Below are positions 44,510 to 53,195 of a stretch of 63,277 nt of DNA, piece by piece. Position numbers and translations under genes: made by a program. The notes beneath the pieces were generated by a model, which saw only the letters and a program-made list of their open reading frames with translations, did not search any database and was not told the origin of the DNA. Source of the stretch: Sulfobacillus benefaciens. GTDB taxonomy: Bacteria > Bacillota > Sulfobacillia > Sulfobacillales > Sulfobacillaceae. The DNA lies in the NCBI GenBank assembly GCA_003023695.1, contig PXYW01000030.1, forward strand, positions 1 to 63,277. Reading direction: 5' to 3'. Position 1 is the first letter of the stretch, and each line of letters starts with the position of its first letter.

Positions 44510-45490
44510 GTGAAAATTGTGCACAGTATTAATTCGACTTCATACCCAGAAGAAGAGCTGATCGTGCGTGTAGCATGGGAATACTTCATGAATCAAACGA
44601 GTCAAGCTGTCATAGCGCAGCAACTTGGAGTGTCGCGCCCAACGATAAGCCGACTAATTCAAAAGGCTCGGACCATGGGCATAGTGCGGATTTCAATCGA
44701 TTCTCAATTCGGAGTATGCATTCGACTTGAAGACGAATTCAGGCGTCGACTGCAACTCGTTACGCAAATTGTACCACAAGGATTCGCCAATCGAGAAATA
44801 GGGAGTATCTTGGGGGAAGCCGCTGCCAGCTATATCAATCAGCATATCAGAACTGTGTCGCGGATTGCGGTCGGGTGGGGACGGACAATCTCTCATATTG
44901 CACAATCAGCATATCTCAATCCTCAGGACCGTACCGGTGGAGAAGTTGTGGAAATGGTAGGGGCGTTTAGCTCATCGGGAGATAAACTAGCAACGTTGCG
45001 AGTGGCAGGAAATCTGGCCCAAGCCTACGGAATGACGGCATATGCTCTCAATGCCCCGGCGATAGCCCCGGATGCCGAAACGTGCAATTTGCTCAAGAAT
45101 CATGAACAAATTCGGGAAGTGCTGGAAAAAGCTTGTACAGCCGACCTTGCTGTAGCAAGCTTGGGAACCGTTGATGAAACATCGACATTATATACCATGG
45201 GGCTAGTGACCTCCGAAGATTTATACCGCCTACGCATGCTAGGTGCAGTGGGCGAAATTTTAGGACGATTTTTCAACCGCGAAGGACGTCCCGTAAATTC
45301 TCAGTTAGATGATCGGCTAGTAGGCATCACGCTCGAACAATTGCGAAGGATTCCTGTTGTAATGATTGTCGCAGGTGGGTCAGAAAAAGTTTATGCCTTA
45401 TTAGGCGCCATTCGGGGCGGTTTGATGAATCACCTTGTAACGGACGAGAATACAGCTCGCCTAATACTTGAACGATACCAAAATGGTTAG
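44510..45490 (+). CDS. SorC-family (DeoR-like HTH) transcriptional regulator
   Basis: 326 residues. N-terminal HTH (QAVIAQQLGVSRPTISRLIQ) and a C-terminal sugar-phosphate-like effector domain with AVGWGRTISHIAQ, DLAVASLGTVDE and GRFFNREGRPV. SorC proteins bind sugar phosphates; near a methylthioribose kinase, methylthioribose phosphate is an attractive effector. The GTG start lacks a strong ribosome site. It probably controls the flanking sulfur amino acid genes. Confidence 0.82.
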   Translation: MKIVHSINSTSYPEEELIVRVAWEYFMNQTSQAVIAQQLGVSRPTISRLIQKARTMGIVRISIDSQFGVCIRLEDEFRRRLQLVTQIVPQGFANREIGSILGEAAASYINQHIRTVSRIAVGWGRTISHIAQSAYLNPQDRTGGEVVEMVGAFSSSGDKLATLRVAGNLAQAYGMTAYALNAPAIAPDAETCNLLKNHEQIREVLEKACTADLAVASLGTVDETSTLYTMGLVTSEDLYRLRMLGAVGEILGRFFNREGRPVNSQLDDRLVGITLEQLRRIPVVMIVAGGSEKVYALLGAIRGGLMNHLVTDENTARLILERYQNG

Positions 45491-45693
45491 AGCGATTTTT
45501 TCATGCTCTTATCCAACACCTAGTCGTGTCAGTAAACCCCTGGGCTGGTATAGGTTTGATGAAGCTCCCGTAGTAAAATGCCATGTCACCTGAGGTTTAT
45601 CATCACCAGGGAATGTGGTTTTGGCGGGCAATGCGTTATGAAACAGCAAGAGCGATCGCAAGTTACCATAATACTTCGACAAGAGGTGGGCAC

Positions 45694-46905
45694 ATGACAT
45701 ATCGACCGCTGGAGATTTCCACCGTAACGGATTATATCCGCGACACCGCGCTTATGGGATCAATTTTCTCCAAAGACGAGACGCTTGTCGCAGAAGACCT
45801 GGCCGATGGTAACGTGAACCTGGTATTTCGTGTATCGAATGGCACCACCTCAAAGACAGCTTCAGTGATTGTCAAACAGGCATTGCCGTATGCACGAGCT
45901 GTAGGTGAAAGTTTTCCAATGCCGCTTAAGAGAATCTCGGTGGAACATCATGCTCTGACGGTTCAAGCGCAGTATTGCCCACAGTGGGTACCACGGGTCT
46001 ACTATTATGATGAAGACATGGCGCTTATGGTCATGGAAGACTTGAACCAGCATGTGATCATGCGCAAAGGTATGATGCAACAGATCCAATATCCCCAGTT
46101 TGCCCGTCATTTGGGACTATTTCTAGCCCGTACGCTGTTTTATACCTCTGACCTGTATTGTGCATCCGAGGTAAAGAAACAGCAAGTTTCCTTGCGGATT
46201 AACCCCGAGCTCTGTCGTGTTACAGAAGACTTGGTGTTTACTCACCCATTCATTGACCATCCAGGCAATCACTGGAATCCTCGATTGACTGAAGAAATAG
46301 ACGAAATTCGAACAGATTCCCCTCTTCTCGCACAAATTATGGATCTCAAAGATCGGTTTATGACGCACGCCGAGGCCCTTATCCATGGCGATTTGCATAC
46401 GGGATCAATTATGTTGAATCAACACCATACGGCCGTTATCGACCCCGAATTCTCATTTTACGGTCCGATGGCGTTCGATGTAGGGTCGCTTTTAGGCAAC
46501 CTGGCCATCAGCTATGTGGCTCAAGGTGCATATGGTCTCAATACGAAAACTGTCGCCGAGTACCGTAGGTGGATTGCGGAGAGCATACAGACCATATGGA
46601 CTGTCTTTTCTCTAGAATTTCGTAGTCTTTGGCGCACCTATGCCCACTCGTGGAAAAATGAGGTATACATCGATCAGTATTTACACCGTTTATTACGGGA
46701 GAGTTTAGGATTTGGGGGGGTTGAAATCATTAGACGGATCGTGGGATTGGCCCACACCGTTGATTTGGAACACATTACCGACAACGAGATGAAAACCTAC
46801 GCCGAAATAACTGCCCTGAGAATGGGTCGTTTGTGGATTCAACGCAGTCATCAGCTCACTCATATTGACGAACTCGTCTCTCTTATGAGGGAAGTCGCTC
46901 TTTAG
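45694..46905 (+). CDS. mtnK: S-methyl-5-thioribose kinase
   Basis: About 403 residues of the APH/choline kinase-like fold. ATP-site GNVNLVFRV, catalytic loop ALIHGDLHTGSIM and metal-binding IDPEFSFYGPMAFDVGS are the MtnK signature. It phosphorylates methylthioribose from methylthioadenosine in methionine salvage. The frame opens at 45583, but AGAGGTG before ATG 45694 gives the family-like start. No mtnA isomerase or later salvage genes are present here. Confidence 0.88.
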   Translation: MTYRPLEISTVTDYIRDTALMGSIFSKDETLVAEDLADGNVNLVFRVSNGTTSKTASVIVKQALPYARAVGESFPMPLKRISVEHHALTVQAQYCPQWVPRVYYYDEDMALMVMEDLNQHVIMRKGMMQQIQYPQFARHLGLFLARTLFYTSDLYCASEVKKQQVSLRINPELCRVTEDLVFTHPFIDHPGNHWNPRLTEEIDEIRTDSPLLAQIMDLKDRFMTHAEALIHGDLHTGSIMLNQHHTAVIDPEFSFYGPMAFDVGSLLGNLAISYVAQGAYGLNTKTVAEYRRWIAESIQTIWTVFSLEFRSLWRTYAHSWKNEVYIDQYLHRLLRESLGFGGVEIIRRIVGLAHTVDLEHITDNEMKTYAEITALRMGRLWIQRSHQLTHIDELVSLMREVAL

Positions 46906-47203
46906 CACTGAAGCAAAAGAGAATGGAGTCGACAATTATGGAGATGGTCATGAAATTATCGGGGTACAGCAATCGATATGTAAGTTGGGCAATGAGGACC
47001 AGACAACAATCAAGCAATCAAGGCAACAGGAGGCCTATCGTGTAGCCGGGGTATCCGTTGCCGGGTCTTGTTCTTGTATGCGGCTTCGATTGACGTAGTA
47101 CGCATGGTACCCGGGGCACTCATGCAGTTCATCAAGACGACGTTTTAAACGACGGAAAATCGGTTTAATTCCTTTAATCGAGTCCCGATCTGAAAGGACA
47201 AGA
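46906..47203. other. Intergenic region with a possible 59-codon minus-strand frame
   Basis: About 300 bp between mtnK and the K+ channel gene, which converge. On the minus strand a frame from GTG 47214 to a stop at 47035 reads a basic peptide including FRRLKRRLDELHECPGYHAY. It overlaps the channel gene end and lacks a ribosome site, so translation is doubtful. No terminator is clear. Confidence 0.3.
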
Positions 47204-48163
47204 CTATGTACCACCAGTCAAAAAGAGCACCCGATCATTCGTTTCAATTACACGATCTTGGTGAACGCCTAAAAAGATCTGATTTTCATGCACCAATCCC
47301 AGGAGGACAAGACAGTTTTCCGCATTTTGAGAACGAATGGTGCTGAGTTCCTGCCCCACCCATGCGGGTGGAACTGCCATTTCTCGCAGCATGGTCTGAT
47401 CCGACGCCAAGATCGCAGTGAATAGGTCGGCAGCATGAGGTGTTTCTAGACTTTTTGCAAGAGTGTGTCCTAAAAGGTCCTGCGCCGCAACACTATGCAA
47501 AATTCCAAGGTCGTGAAGGGTGTTTGTTGCACGGCGAGACTGGGTAATGGCGAAGATCGGCACATCGGGAGCTAAATGCTGCGCTTCAACCGCCGTCATC
47601 AGCACTTCGCCGTCAGTTTCCCCTACCACGACAATCTGCTTAGCCTGAGACAGGTGGGCTTTAGAGAGAACGTGAGGATTGGTCGGATCTCCCGTTATGC
47701 AAGGAACTTCTGGAGGCAAATGCGTTGTATCCATCGAGGACACTAAAACCAGGTTTTGATGTTCCTGAAGCAAATCCGGCAGTAAATGAATGAGCAACGG
47801 ACTGTAGCCGAGAATGATGAGATGGTCCCGTGTTTTATCTAATGTCATACCCAGAGCCCTCCGAATGTGAAGTGATGCCATATTGGCAGCCCAACCGGCG
47901 AAGGCTGCGCCAGCCAGCGGGATTGTGGTCAGCATCGTAGCCATGGCAATAACGCGACCTATCGTATTATGCGGCGTAACATCCCCATAACCAACCGTAG
48001 TGATGGTTGTAATGGCCCAGTAGAATCCGATAAACGGGGAGGCATGTTGCGTAATAGCAAAGAGCAGGGCTCCGATGACGGTGGTAATGAGAGCGATGAT
48101 TGTCAGTGTGAGCGTTTGATGTTTGGTTATCCGCTTCCACATAAGAATCATAAAAACTGGCAT
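47204..48163 (-). CDS. Potassium channel with TrkA-N (RCK) regulatory domain
   Basis: 319 residues. Two membrane helices flank the pore loop TTITTVGYGDVTPHN with the K+ filter TVGYGD. A cytoplasmic RCK domain follows (HLIILGYSPLLIHLLPDLLQ), then a TrkA-C-like end. This is the MthK/two-helix type of channel. AGGAGG before ATG 48163 fixes the start; the frame is open to 48193. It lies within the DNA that separates recR from the DUF2508-bofA pair, directly downstream of recR. Confidence 0.87.
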   Translation of the reverse strand: MPVFMILMWKRITKHQTLTLTIIALITTVIGALLFAITQHASPFIGFYWAITTITTVGYGDVTPHNTIGRVIAMATMLTTIPLAGAAFAGWAANMASLHIRRALGMTLDKTRDHLIILGYSPLLIHLLPDLLQEHQNLVLVSSMDTTHLPPEVPCITGDPTNPHVLSKAHLSQAKQIVVVGETDGEVLMTAVEAQHLAPDVPIFAITQSRRATNTLHDLGILHSVAAQDLLGHTLAKSLETPHAADLFTAILASDQTMLREMAVPPAWVGQELSTIRSQNAENCLVLLGLVHENQIFLGVHQDRVIETNDRVLFLTGGT

Positions 48164-48269
48164 GAAGCGTACCTCCTGGTATAGGACGCGCAAACACCCT
48201 AATCTCAGGTCATTATAGATGGATGGTAACTAGGTGCAACGTGAAGGGCAAGCAAAGATCGCATTGTGG

Positions 48270-48866
48270 TTAAATTTCTTGACGTCCCTCGAGCGCCTTA
48301 GATAAGGTGACTTCGTCGGTATAATCCAAGTCCCCGCCCATTGGCAATCCCCGTGCAATCCGGGTCACCTTAATTCCCATGGGTTTTAACAGCCTCCCTA
48401 AATATAAGGCGGTAGCTTCGCCTTCCAAATTTGAGCTCGTTGCCAGCACCAATTCTAAAGGAGTCTCGCGCTCTATCCGAAGCAAGAGCTCCTTAACGCG
48501 CAGATCCTCCGGTCCAATCCCCTCCATAGGAGAAATAGCTCCATGCAATACATGGTATCGTCCTTTGTATTCACGTGTTTTTTCCATGGCCACAACATCT
48601 TTAGGCTGTTCTACAACCATAATTGTTTTGGCGTCGCGGCCTGGATGGCGACAGATGGCACAAGGGTCCTGATCGGTGAAATTAAAGCATACGGAACAGT
48701 ATCGTATCCGGGTCCTAGCCGTCACAATGGCGCTAGCCAACAACTCAGCTTCACCTTGAGGCATATTGAGCAAGAAAAACGCCAGACGCTGGGCCGTTTT
48801 AGGCCCAACACCAGGCAACTTGGCAAGTTCGTTAACCAACTCTTGAATGGGTGTCGGATAAAGCAT
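48270..48866 (-). CDS. recR: Recombination mediator RecR
   Basis: 198 residues. Helix-hairpin-helix [20 protein letters not shown], the zinc finger [20 protein letters not shown], and a Toprim domain with [20 protein letters not shown]. RecR loads RecA at gaps together with RecO/RecF. It begins directly after ebfC and belongs to the dnaX-ebfC-recR operon. Confidence 0.95.
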   Translation of the reverse strand: MLYPTPIQELVNELAKLPGVGPKTAQRLAFFLLNMPQGEAELLASAIVTARTRIRYCSVCFNFTDQDPCAICRHPGRDAKTIMVVEQPKDVVAMEKTREYKGRYHVLHGAISPMEGIGPEDLRVKELLLRIERETPLELVLATSSNLEGEATALYLGRLLKPMGIKVTRIARGLPMGGDLDYTDEVTLSKALEGRQEI

Positions 48867-49196
48867 TTAGAAAAGTCCTGGCATTCCTGGAATATTCATG
48901 TTGCCAGTAACGGCGGCAAGGCGGCTTGACGCCAACTCCTGCGCCTTCTTTTGCCCTTCACGCACCGCAGTTAGTATGAGGTCCTGCAGCATTTCCACGT
49001 CTGACGGATCCACGGCTTGGGGATCAATAGTAATCGATTCGATGTCCCCATGACCATTGAACACGGCTTTCACTACGCCGCCAGACTCGACTTCCACCGT
49101 TTCAGTTCGCAACTCTTCTTGAACTCGAGCCATATCCGCCTGCATTTTTTGCACTTGCTTCATCATTTTCTGCATATTGTTGGGGTTAAATCCCAT
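48867..49196 (-). CDS. ebfC: YbaB/EbfC family nucleoid-associated protein
   Basis: 109 residues beginning MGFNPNNMQKMMKQVQKMQA, with VFNGHGDIESITIDPQAVDP, as in the YaaK/EbfC family of DNA-binding proteins. The frame opens at 49268; GAGGAGAG before ATG 49196 gives the start. Conserved position between dnaX and recR. Confidence 0.92.
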   Translation of the reverse strand: MGFNPNNMQKMMKQVQKMQADMARVQEELRTETVEVESGGVVKAVFNGHGDIESITIDPQAVDPSDVEMLQDLILTAVREGQKKAQELASSRLAAVTGNMNIPGMPGLF

Positions 49197-49304
49197 GCTA
49201 ATCTCTCCTCTGAGTTGTCTTTGGTAAATGGGGGGTTCCCGGCCCTGGGCTCTTTTACGAACACACATTTTAAAATGCCATCATGAATCTGTTTGCCGGA
49301 TGCT

Positions 49305-50870
49305 TTATTCGAACCCAATCAAGCGTATACCTTCACCAAACCACTCCCGGGCACTGATGGCCACATCACTTCGGTTGACCGCATCAACCACCGGCTCACG
49401 ATTAGTGACGTCAGCATTCTCAGTCGGACCGTCATTAGACTCCGTGGTCAAAGTATACGATATTTCATCTCCATAGATGTGCTTTAATGCTCGTTCTAGA
49501 AGATCATGATGCGTCCCCGACTTCATTAAATCCAAATGAGCTGGAAAGGTAAAGCACAGTTCCAACCGTTGGCCTTTGACGCGACACCGTGCTTCTTTAA
49601 CCAAGGCGTATGTCGAAGGCCTTTCCCGTCGAATGAAATCTAACGCTTGCTGAAATTTTTCACTGATGACAGGGGGCGGCTCGGGTGACATGGGCGAAGG
49701 TCCAGAACTTGGCGGCTGCACAACCTTAATCCCGGCTTCATCAGCCCGCGATACGCGATTGTTTGGACTGTCGGATTGCAGCAAATGCTGACGTGTCTTA
49801 AACAACGCCAGCTCCAGCACCAGTTGCGGAGGAAATCCGCCTTTGAGACGCCCTTCACCTTCGGTAAGAATATCTAGGGCTTCAAACCAAACCCCGGGCA
49901 AGATATTGTTGGGAACCATCCCATCTAACCGTGCCAGCCAATCGCGGCGGTAACTGGGAAACAGGTCTGGCCCTGCTTGGCGCCATACCACGAGATTGCG
50001 CAATTCACGCGCCACATCTCTCAACATTTGTCTAGGGTCGCGACCTTCTTGAAGTGCACGGTCAATGGCCCGTATCAGAATCGATAAATCGTCTGCCGTT
50101 AACGCAAAGACTATCTCTTCCAACAACCCGGGGCTTAGAGCACCAACCATGTCTTCAATATGATCGCGGGTAATTTCCACGCCCACCGAAGAAGAAACCT
50201 GGTCCAGCAAACTTAACGCATCTCGCAGTGCTCCATCACCAAATTCGGCTAAAAGCTCCAATGCCTCAGGGCTCATTTGAATTTTCTCTTGCATTGCCAC
50301 CTGACGCAATCGCTCCTGGATTTCCCCCACCCGAAAGCGCTGAAATTCGTATCGCTGGCAGCGGGATAACACGGTAATTGGCAACTTGTGCGACTCCGTA
50401 GTGGCCAATACAAAGATCACATGTTCAGGGGGTTCTTCCAAGGTTTTTAACAGGGCATTGAAAGCTGGTTCCGTTAACATGTGCACTTCGTCAATGATGT
50501 ATACCCGTTGTTTTCCCATGACCGGAGCCTGCCCCAAATGTTCGCGCAAGTCCCGAATCTCGTCGATTCCCCGATTAGAGGCGGCGTCGATTTCGATAAC
50601 ATCAAGATGGTTTCCGCGTTCCAAGGCCACACACGAAGCACATTGGAGACAGGGATCCCCAGAGGGGGAAAGATTTTCACAATTCACGGCCTTGGCCAAA
50701 ATACGCGCAATGCTTGTTTTTCCGGTCCCTCGAGGCCCAGAAAACAAATAGGCATGGGTTAAACGCCCCTGTCGCACAGCTTCTCGCAACGTCAATACGA
50801 CGCGGGATTGGCCGACCACTTCTGCAAAAGAACGAGGACGATATGCCCGATATAGCGCTTGCCGTGACAT
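49305..50870 (-). CDS. dnaX: DNA polymerase III gamma/tau subunit
   Basis: 521 residues. Clamp-loader AAA+ domain with Walker A FSGPRGTGKTSIARILAKAV, four-Cys zinc module CENLSPSGDPCLQCASC, and Walker B IIDEVHMLTEPAFNALLKTL. The C-terminal part after about residue 360 is short and Pro/Ser-rich. It loads the sliding clamp and couples polymerases. The frame is open to 50966, but that part overlaps the SRP RNA; GAAAGGGA before ATG 50870 fits. Confidence 0.94.
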   Translation of the reverse strand: MSRQALYRAYRPRSFAEVVGQSRVVLTLREAVRQGRLTHAYLFSGPRGTGKTSIARILAKAVNCENLSPSGDPCLQCASCVALERGNHLDVIEIDAASNRGIDEIRDLREHLGQAPVMGKQRVYIIDEVHMLTEPAFNALLKTLEEPPEHVIFVLATTESHKLPITVLSRCQRYEFQRFRVGEIQERLRQVAMQEKIQMSPEALELLAEFGDGALRDALSLLDQVSSSVGVEITRDHIEDMVGALSPGLLEEIVFALTADDLSILIRAIDRALQEGRDPRQMLRDVARELRNLVVWRQAGPDLFPSYRRDWLARLDGMVPNNILPGVWFEALDILTEGEGRLKGGFPPQLVLELALFKTRQHLLQSDSPNNRVSRADEAGIKVVQPPSSGPSPMSPEPPPVISEKFQQALDFIRRERPSTYALVKEARCRVKGQRLELCFTFPAHLDLMKSGTHHDLLERALKHIYGDEISYTLTTESNDGPTENADVTNREPVVDAVNRSDVAISAREWFGEGIRLIGFE

Positions 50871-50941
50871 GGAGTTCCCTTTCTTAAGTGCGTTTGCCTC
50901 TAATTGTACCACCCTAGGTTGAAAGGCCATAGGGCGGCACC

Positions 50942-51037
50942 GATTAGGTTGACCGCGGCACCACAACGTGCCCGCTTACCGCTGCTCCCTTCCGGGCCTG
51001 ACGGGGTTCACAGGTGTTGTCCGCGCGGGACCCAATC
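50942..51037 (-). ncRNA. ffs: Small bacterial signal recognition particle RNA (4.5S-type)
   Basis: On the minus strand the domain IV core GTCAGGCCCGGAAGGGAGCA is present, with the GGAA tetraloop region and asymmetric loop that bind Ffh. The ends pair: GATTGGGT (51037-51030) with ACCTAATC (50949-50942). About 96 nt, so it lacks the Alu domain of Bacillus 6S-type scRNA. The position just upstream of dnaX, next to tRNA-Ser, is as in other Firmicutes. Confidence 0.92.
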
Positions 51038-51063
51038 GATGCTGCTCCACGGCCTCATCGAAG

Positions 51064-51156
51064 TGGCGGAGGAGGAGGGATTCGAACCCTCGAGGCAGGT
51101 TCAGCCCACCAACACGCTTTCCAGGCGTGCGCCTTAAACCGCTCGGCCACCCCTCC
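51064..51156 (-). tRNA. tRNA-Ser (GGA)
   Basis: A 93 nt class II tRNA with long variable arm and encoded CCA. The acceptor pairs GGAGGGG with CTCCTCC. Anticodon stem CACGC/GCGTG with loop CTGGAAA gives GGA. Confidence 0.94.
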
Positions 51157-51171
51157 GCGTTTAACACTTTA

Positions 51172-51265
51172 TGGCGGAGAGGGTGGGATTCGAACCCACG
51201 AGACGGGGTTATACCGCCTACCCGATTTCGAGTCGGGCTCCTTCGACCAACTCAGACACCTCTCC
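51172..51265 (-). tRNA. tRNA-Ser (CGA)
   Basis: A 94 nt class II tRNA with encoded CCA. Anticodon stem CCCGA/TCGGG with loop CTCGAAA gives CGA. It lies 15 nt upstream of tRNA-Ser (GGA). Confidence 0.94.
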
Positions 51266-51285
51266 GTACCGCTATTCAATTATTT

Positions 51286-51735
51286 TTACCGCCGTTGGCG
51301 AAAAAAACTGGTCAACAACAGTTGACACGCTTGCTGCATAACGCCCTCGATGACATCAAATTGATGATTCAAACGAGGATCGCTCCCTACCTGGTACAAG
51401 CTTACTAATGCTCCGCCTTTGGGATCACGGGTGCCGAACACCACTTGTGCCACGCGACTTAACACCAATGCCCCGGCACACATAGTACACGGTTCTAGCG
51501 TAACGTACAAGATAGTGTCTTCCAATCTCCAGCCGCCTTGCCGCTCTGCCGCTTGACGCAATACCAAAATTTCTGCGTGTGCCGTCGGATCTTGCGCTGA
51601 CTCCCGTCGGTTATGGTCGCGAGCCATGACCGTACCATCTTTACGTATTAACACCGCTCCCACCGGAACCTCTCCGGAACGAGCGGCATTTTCTGCTTCC
51701 GCCACTGCAATGGCCATGTAATAATTATGGTCCAT
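51286..51735 (-). CDS. tadA: tRNA-specific adenosine deaminase
   Basis: About 149 residues. Zinc deaminase motifs HAEILVLRQAAERQGG and PCTMCAGALVLSRV. It converts A34 to inosine in tRNA-Arg (ACG). AAGGTGA about 10 nt before ATG 51735 supports that start over GTG 51741. It sits between tRNA-Arg and tRNA-Ser (CGA) on the same strand, a neighbourhood common in Firmicutes. Confidence 0.92.
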   Translation of the reverse strand: MDHNYYMAIAVAEAENAARSGEVPVGAVLIRKDGTVMARDHNRRESAQDPTAHAEILVLRQAAERQGGWRLEDTILYVTLEPCTMCAGALVLSRVAQVVFGTRDPKGGALVSLYQVGSDPRLNHQFDVIEGVMQQACQLLLTSFFRQRR

Positions 51736-51758
51736 ACCCACTCACTCACCTTGCGAAG

Positions 51759-51834
51759 TGGTGCGCCCGGGAGGACTCGAACCACCGACACAAGGTTTAG
51801 GAAACCTCTGCTCTATCCCCTGAGCTACGGGCGC
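51759..51834 (-). tRNA. tRNA-Arg (CCT)
   Basis: A 76 nt cloverleaf with encoded CCA. The acceptor is GCGCCCG/CGGGCGC. Anticodon stem GAGGT/ACCTT with loop TTCCTAA gives CCT. It is upstream of tadA by 17 nt. Confidence 0.93.
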
Positions 51835-51957
51835 ACAAATATATCTCAATCAGGGCACTTCAAACTAGAGCAAGTTAAATTGTGACCAGACTCAGCATAT
51901 CAAAATAACGGGCTTCACGCAACCATCCATGGCGGGTCTCTTATAGCAATCATTGGG

Positions 51958-51963
51958 TATAAT
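51958..51963 (+). promoter_or_regulatory. -10 element of the Sec-glutaredoxin gene
   Basis: A perfect TATAAT, 38 nt before the start codon. The -35 is weak. It is divergent from tRNA-Arg. Confidence 0.5.
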
Positions 51964-52001
51964 GGGGACTAAGCTCATCTCAAATTGAAGGAGTGTAGCG
52001 C

Positions 52002-52247
52002 ATGCCAAGAGTGGTGATTTATACCCAGACGGGGTGACACGCGTGTGAAGAAGAGAAAGCGTGGCTTTCTCATCGCGGTATCCCATTTGAGGAACGAAAT
52101 ATTCGTCACAACGTGTCGTGGATTGATGATGTCATCAATCTTGGCTCGCAATCAACACCTACCACCGTCATTACCCAAGACGATGGCTCTACTCAGGTCG
52201 TAATCGGATTTCAGAGACCTGCACTGGAAGAGGCGTTACAAAAATAG
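52002..52247 (+). CDS. Selenocysteine-containing glutaredoxin-like protein (U-x-x-C)
   Basis: 81 residues if TGA at 52035-52037 is selenocysteine (codon 12). The N-terminus is MPRVVIYTQTG-Sec-HAC, the first strand and redox loop of glutaredoxin/NrdH proteins with the first Cys replaced by Sec. The rest is intact: EEEKAWLSHRGIPFEERNIR, the cis-Pro loop QSTPTTVI, and the C-terminal VVIGFQRPALEEALQK. GAAGGAG lies 8 nt before the ATG. A perfect 8 bp hairpin follows the UGA by 15 nt. It should be a dithiol/selenol reductase with a lowered pKa. A gene finder would miss it completely. Confidence 0.88.
52053..52071 (+). promoter_or_regulatory. Bacterial SECIS-like hairpin in the glutaredoxin gene
   Basis: GAGAAAGC (52053-52060), loop GTG, GCTTTCTC (52064-52071), a perfect 8 bp stem starting 15 nt after the UGA. 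Same geometry as the hairpin at 58518-58536. Confidence 0.78.
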
Positions 52248-52272
52248 GGGGACGTCAATTGCAGACGTCCCC
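52248..52272. terminator. Bidirectional terminator after the Sec-glutaredoxin gene
   Basis: A perfect 9 bp stem GGGGACGTC / GACGTCCCC (52248-52256 with 52264-52272) directly after the stop codon. On the minus strand it is followed by CTATTTTTG, ending the dienelactone hydrolase transcript. Confidence 0.75.
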
Positions 52273-52279
52273 GATTAAA

Positions 52280-53080
52280 TTAAGATACATGAGAGGAAAA
52301 AAATTCTAGCGTTTCCGCCCAGGCATCACGTGCTGCATTGGGGTCATAAGAACTTCGAGAATCGTTAAAGAACGCATGGCCTGCTTCCGGATATATCTTG
52401 TAACGATAGGTCTTCCCAGCCCTTTCCATGGCAGCCGCCACTGCCGGAACCTGGTCGGTAATGCGATGATCAGTCCCGCCGTAAAATCCGAATACCGGGC
52501 ATTGGATGGCCGCCATGGCCTCAGTGCTGGGCGCTACTCCATAATTGCAGACGGCAGCACGCAATTGAGGAAACTGCGTCGCTAAAGCAAAGGACAAGGC
52601 ACCGCCCATGCAATAGCCAACGCTGCCTACTTCCCTGCCTTGTTCGCTTAAGTATTGTGCCCAACTTTTTAAGTCAGCCACCATTGCTTCGGTATCCCGC
52701 GGGCCAAACAACACCCCTAAAGTTTCTTGGATGCGTTGACTTTCATCCACTGGCAGTTTGTTAAGATATTGTACGCGAAGACTTTGATCCATCCATGCAG
52801 CTTGGGGCAAAGTATCAAAAAATCGTTTTACCGCTTCGATACGTGAAAAAGACAGTGCCTCTGGTCGACCCCCGCGCGAATACAAATCAGGGGCTAATGC
52901 CACATACCCCGCTTCGCCAAAACGCCTAGCCATATCCTGGATATGGTCGTCTGGACCCCATATTTCCTGAATAACCAAAATCGCAGGCGTGTTGTCAGCA
53001 GCCTTAGGAGGCGTCACCAAATATGCTTGCATTTCTTGGCCATCTCTTGAATGGGTGACCCACTTTGTTGTCAATTCCAC
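52280..53080 (-). CDS. Dienelactone hydrolase family protein
   Basis: 266 residues of the alpha/beta hydrolase DLH branch. The Cys nucleophile is in VGSVGYCMGGALSFALA, the Asp in FGFYGGTDHRITDQVP and the His in YPEAGHAFFNDS. The N-terminal strand pair (MQAYLVTPPKAADNTPAILVIQEIWG) is typical. It hydrolyses a lactone or ester; no aromatic-degradation genes are nearby, so the true substrate is unknown. Confidence 0.85.
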   Translation of the reverse strand: MELTTKWVTHSRDGQEMQAYLVTPPKAADNTPAILVIQEIWGPDDHIQDMARRFGEAGYVALAPDLYSRGGRPEALSFSRIEAVKRFFDTLPQAAWMDQSLRVQYLNKLPVDESQRIQETLGVLFGPRDTEAMVADLKSWAQYLSEQGREVGSVGYCMGGALSFALATQFPQLRAAVCNYGVAPSTEAMAAIQCPVFGFYGGTDHRITDQVPAVAAAMERAGKTYRYKIYPEAGHAFFNDSRSSYDPNAARDAWAETLEFFSSHVS

Positions 53081-53195
53081 TAATTTACCACCTCGTTTTT
53101 ATTTTACCATTTTTAGGACGGACGCATTCGAGCCTTTAGGGACAGTATGTGGGGTGGCGGAGTCTCCTGGCATCATCGGATTCATCTTCTGAAGG

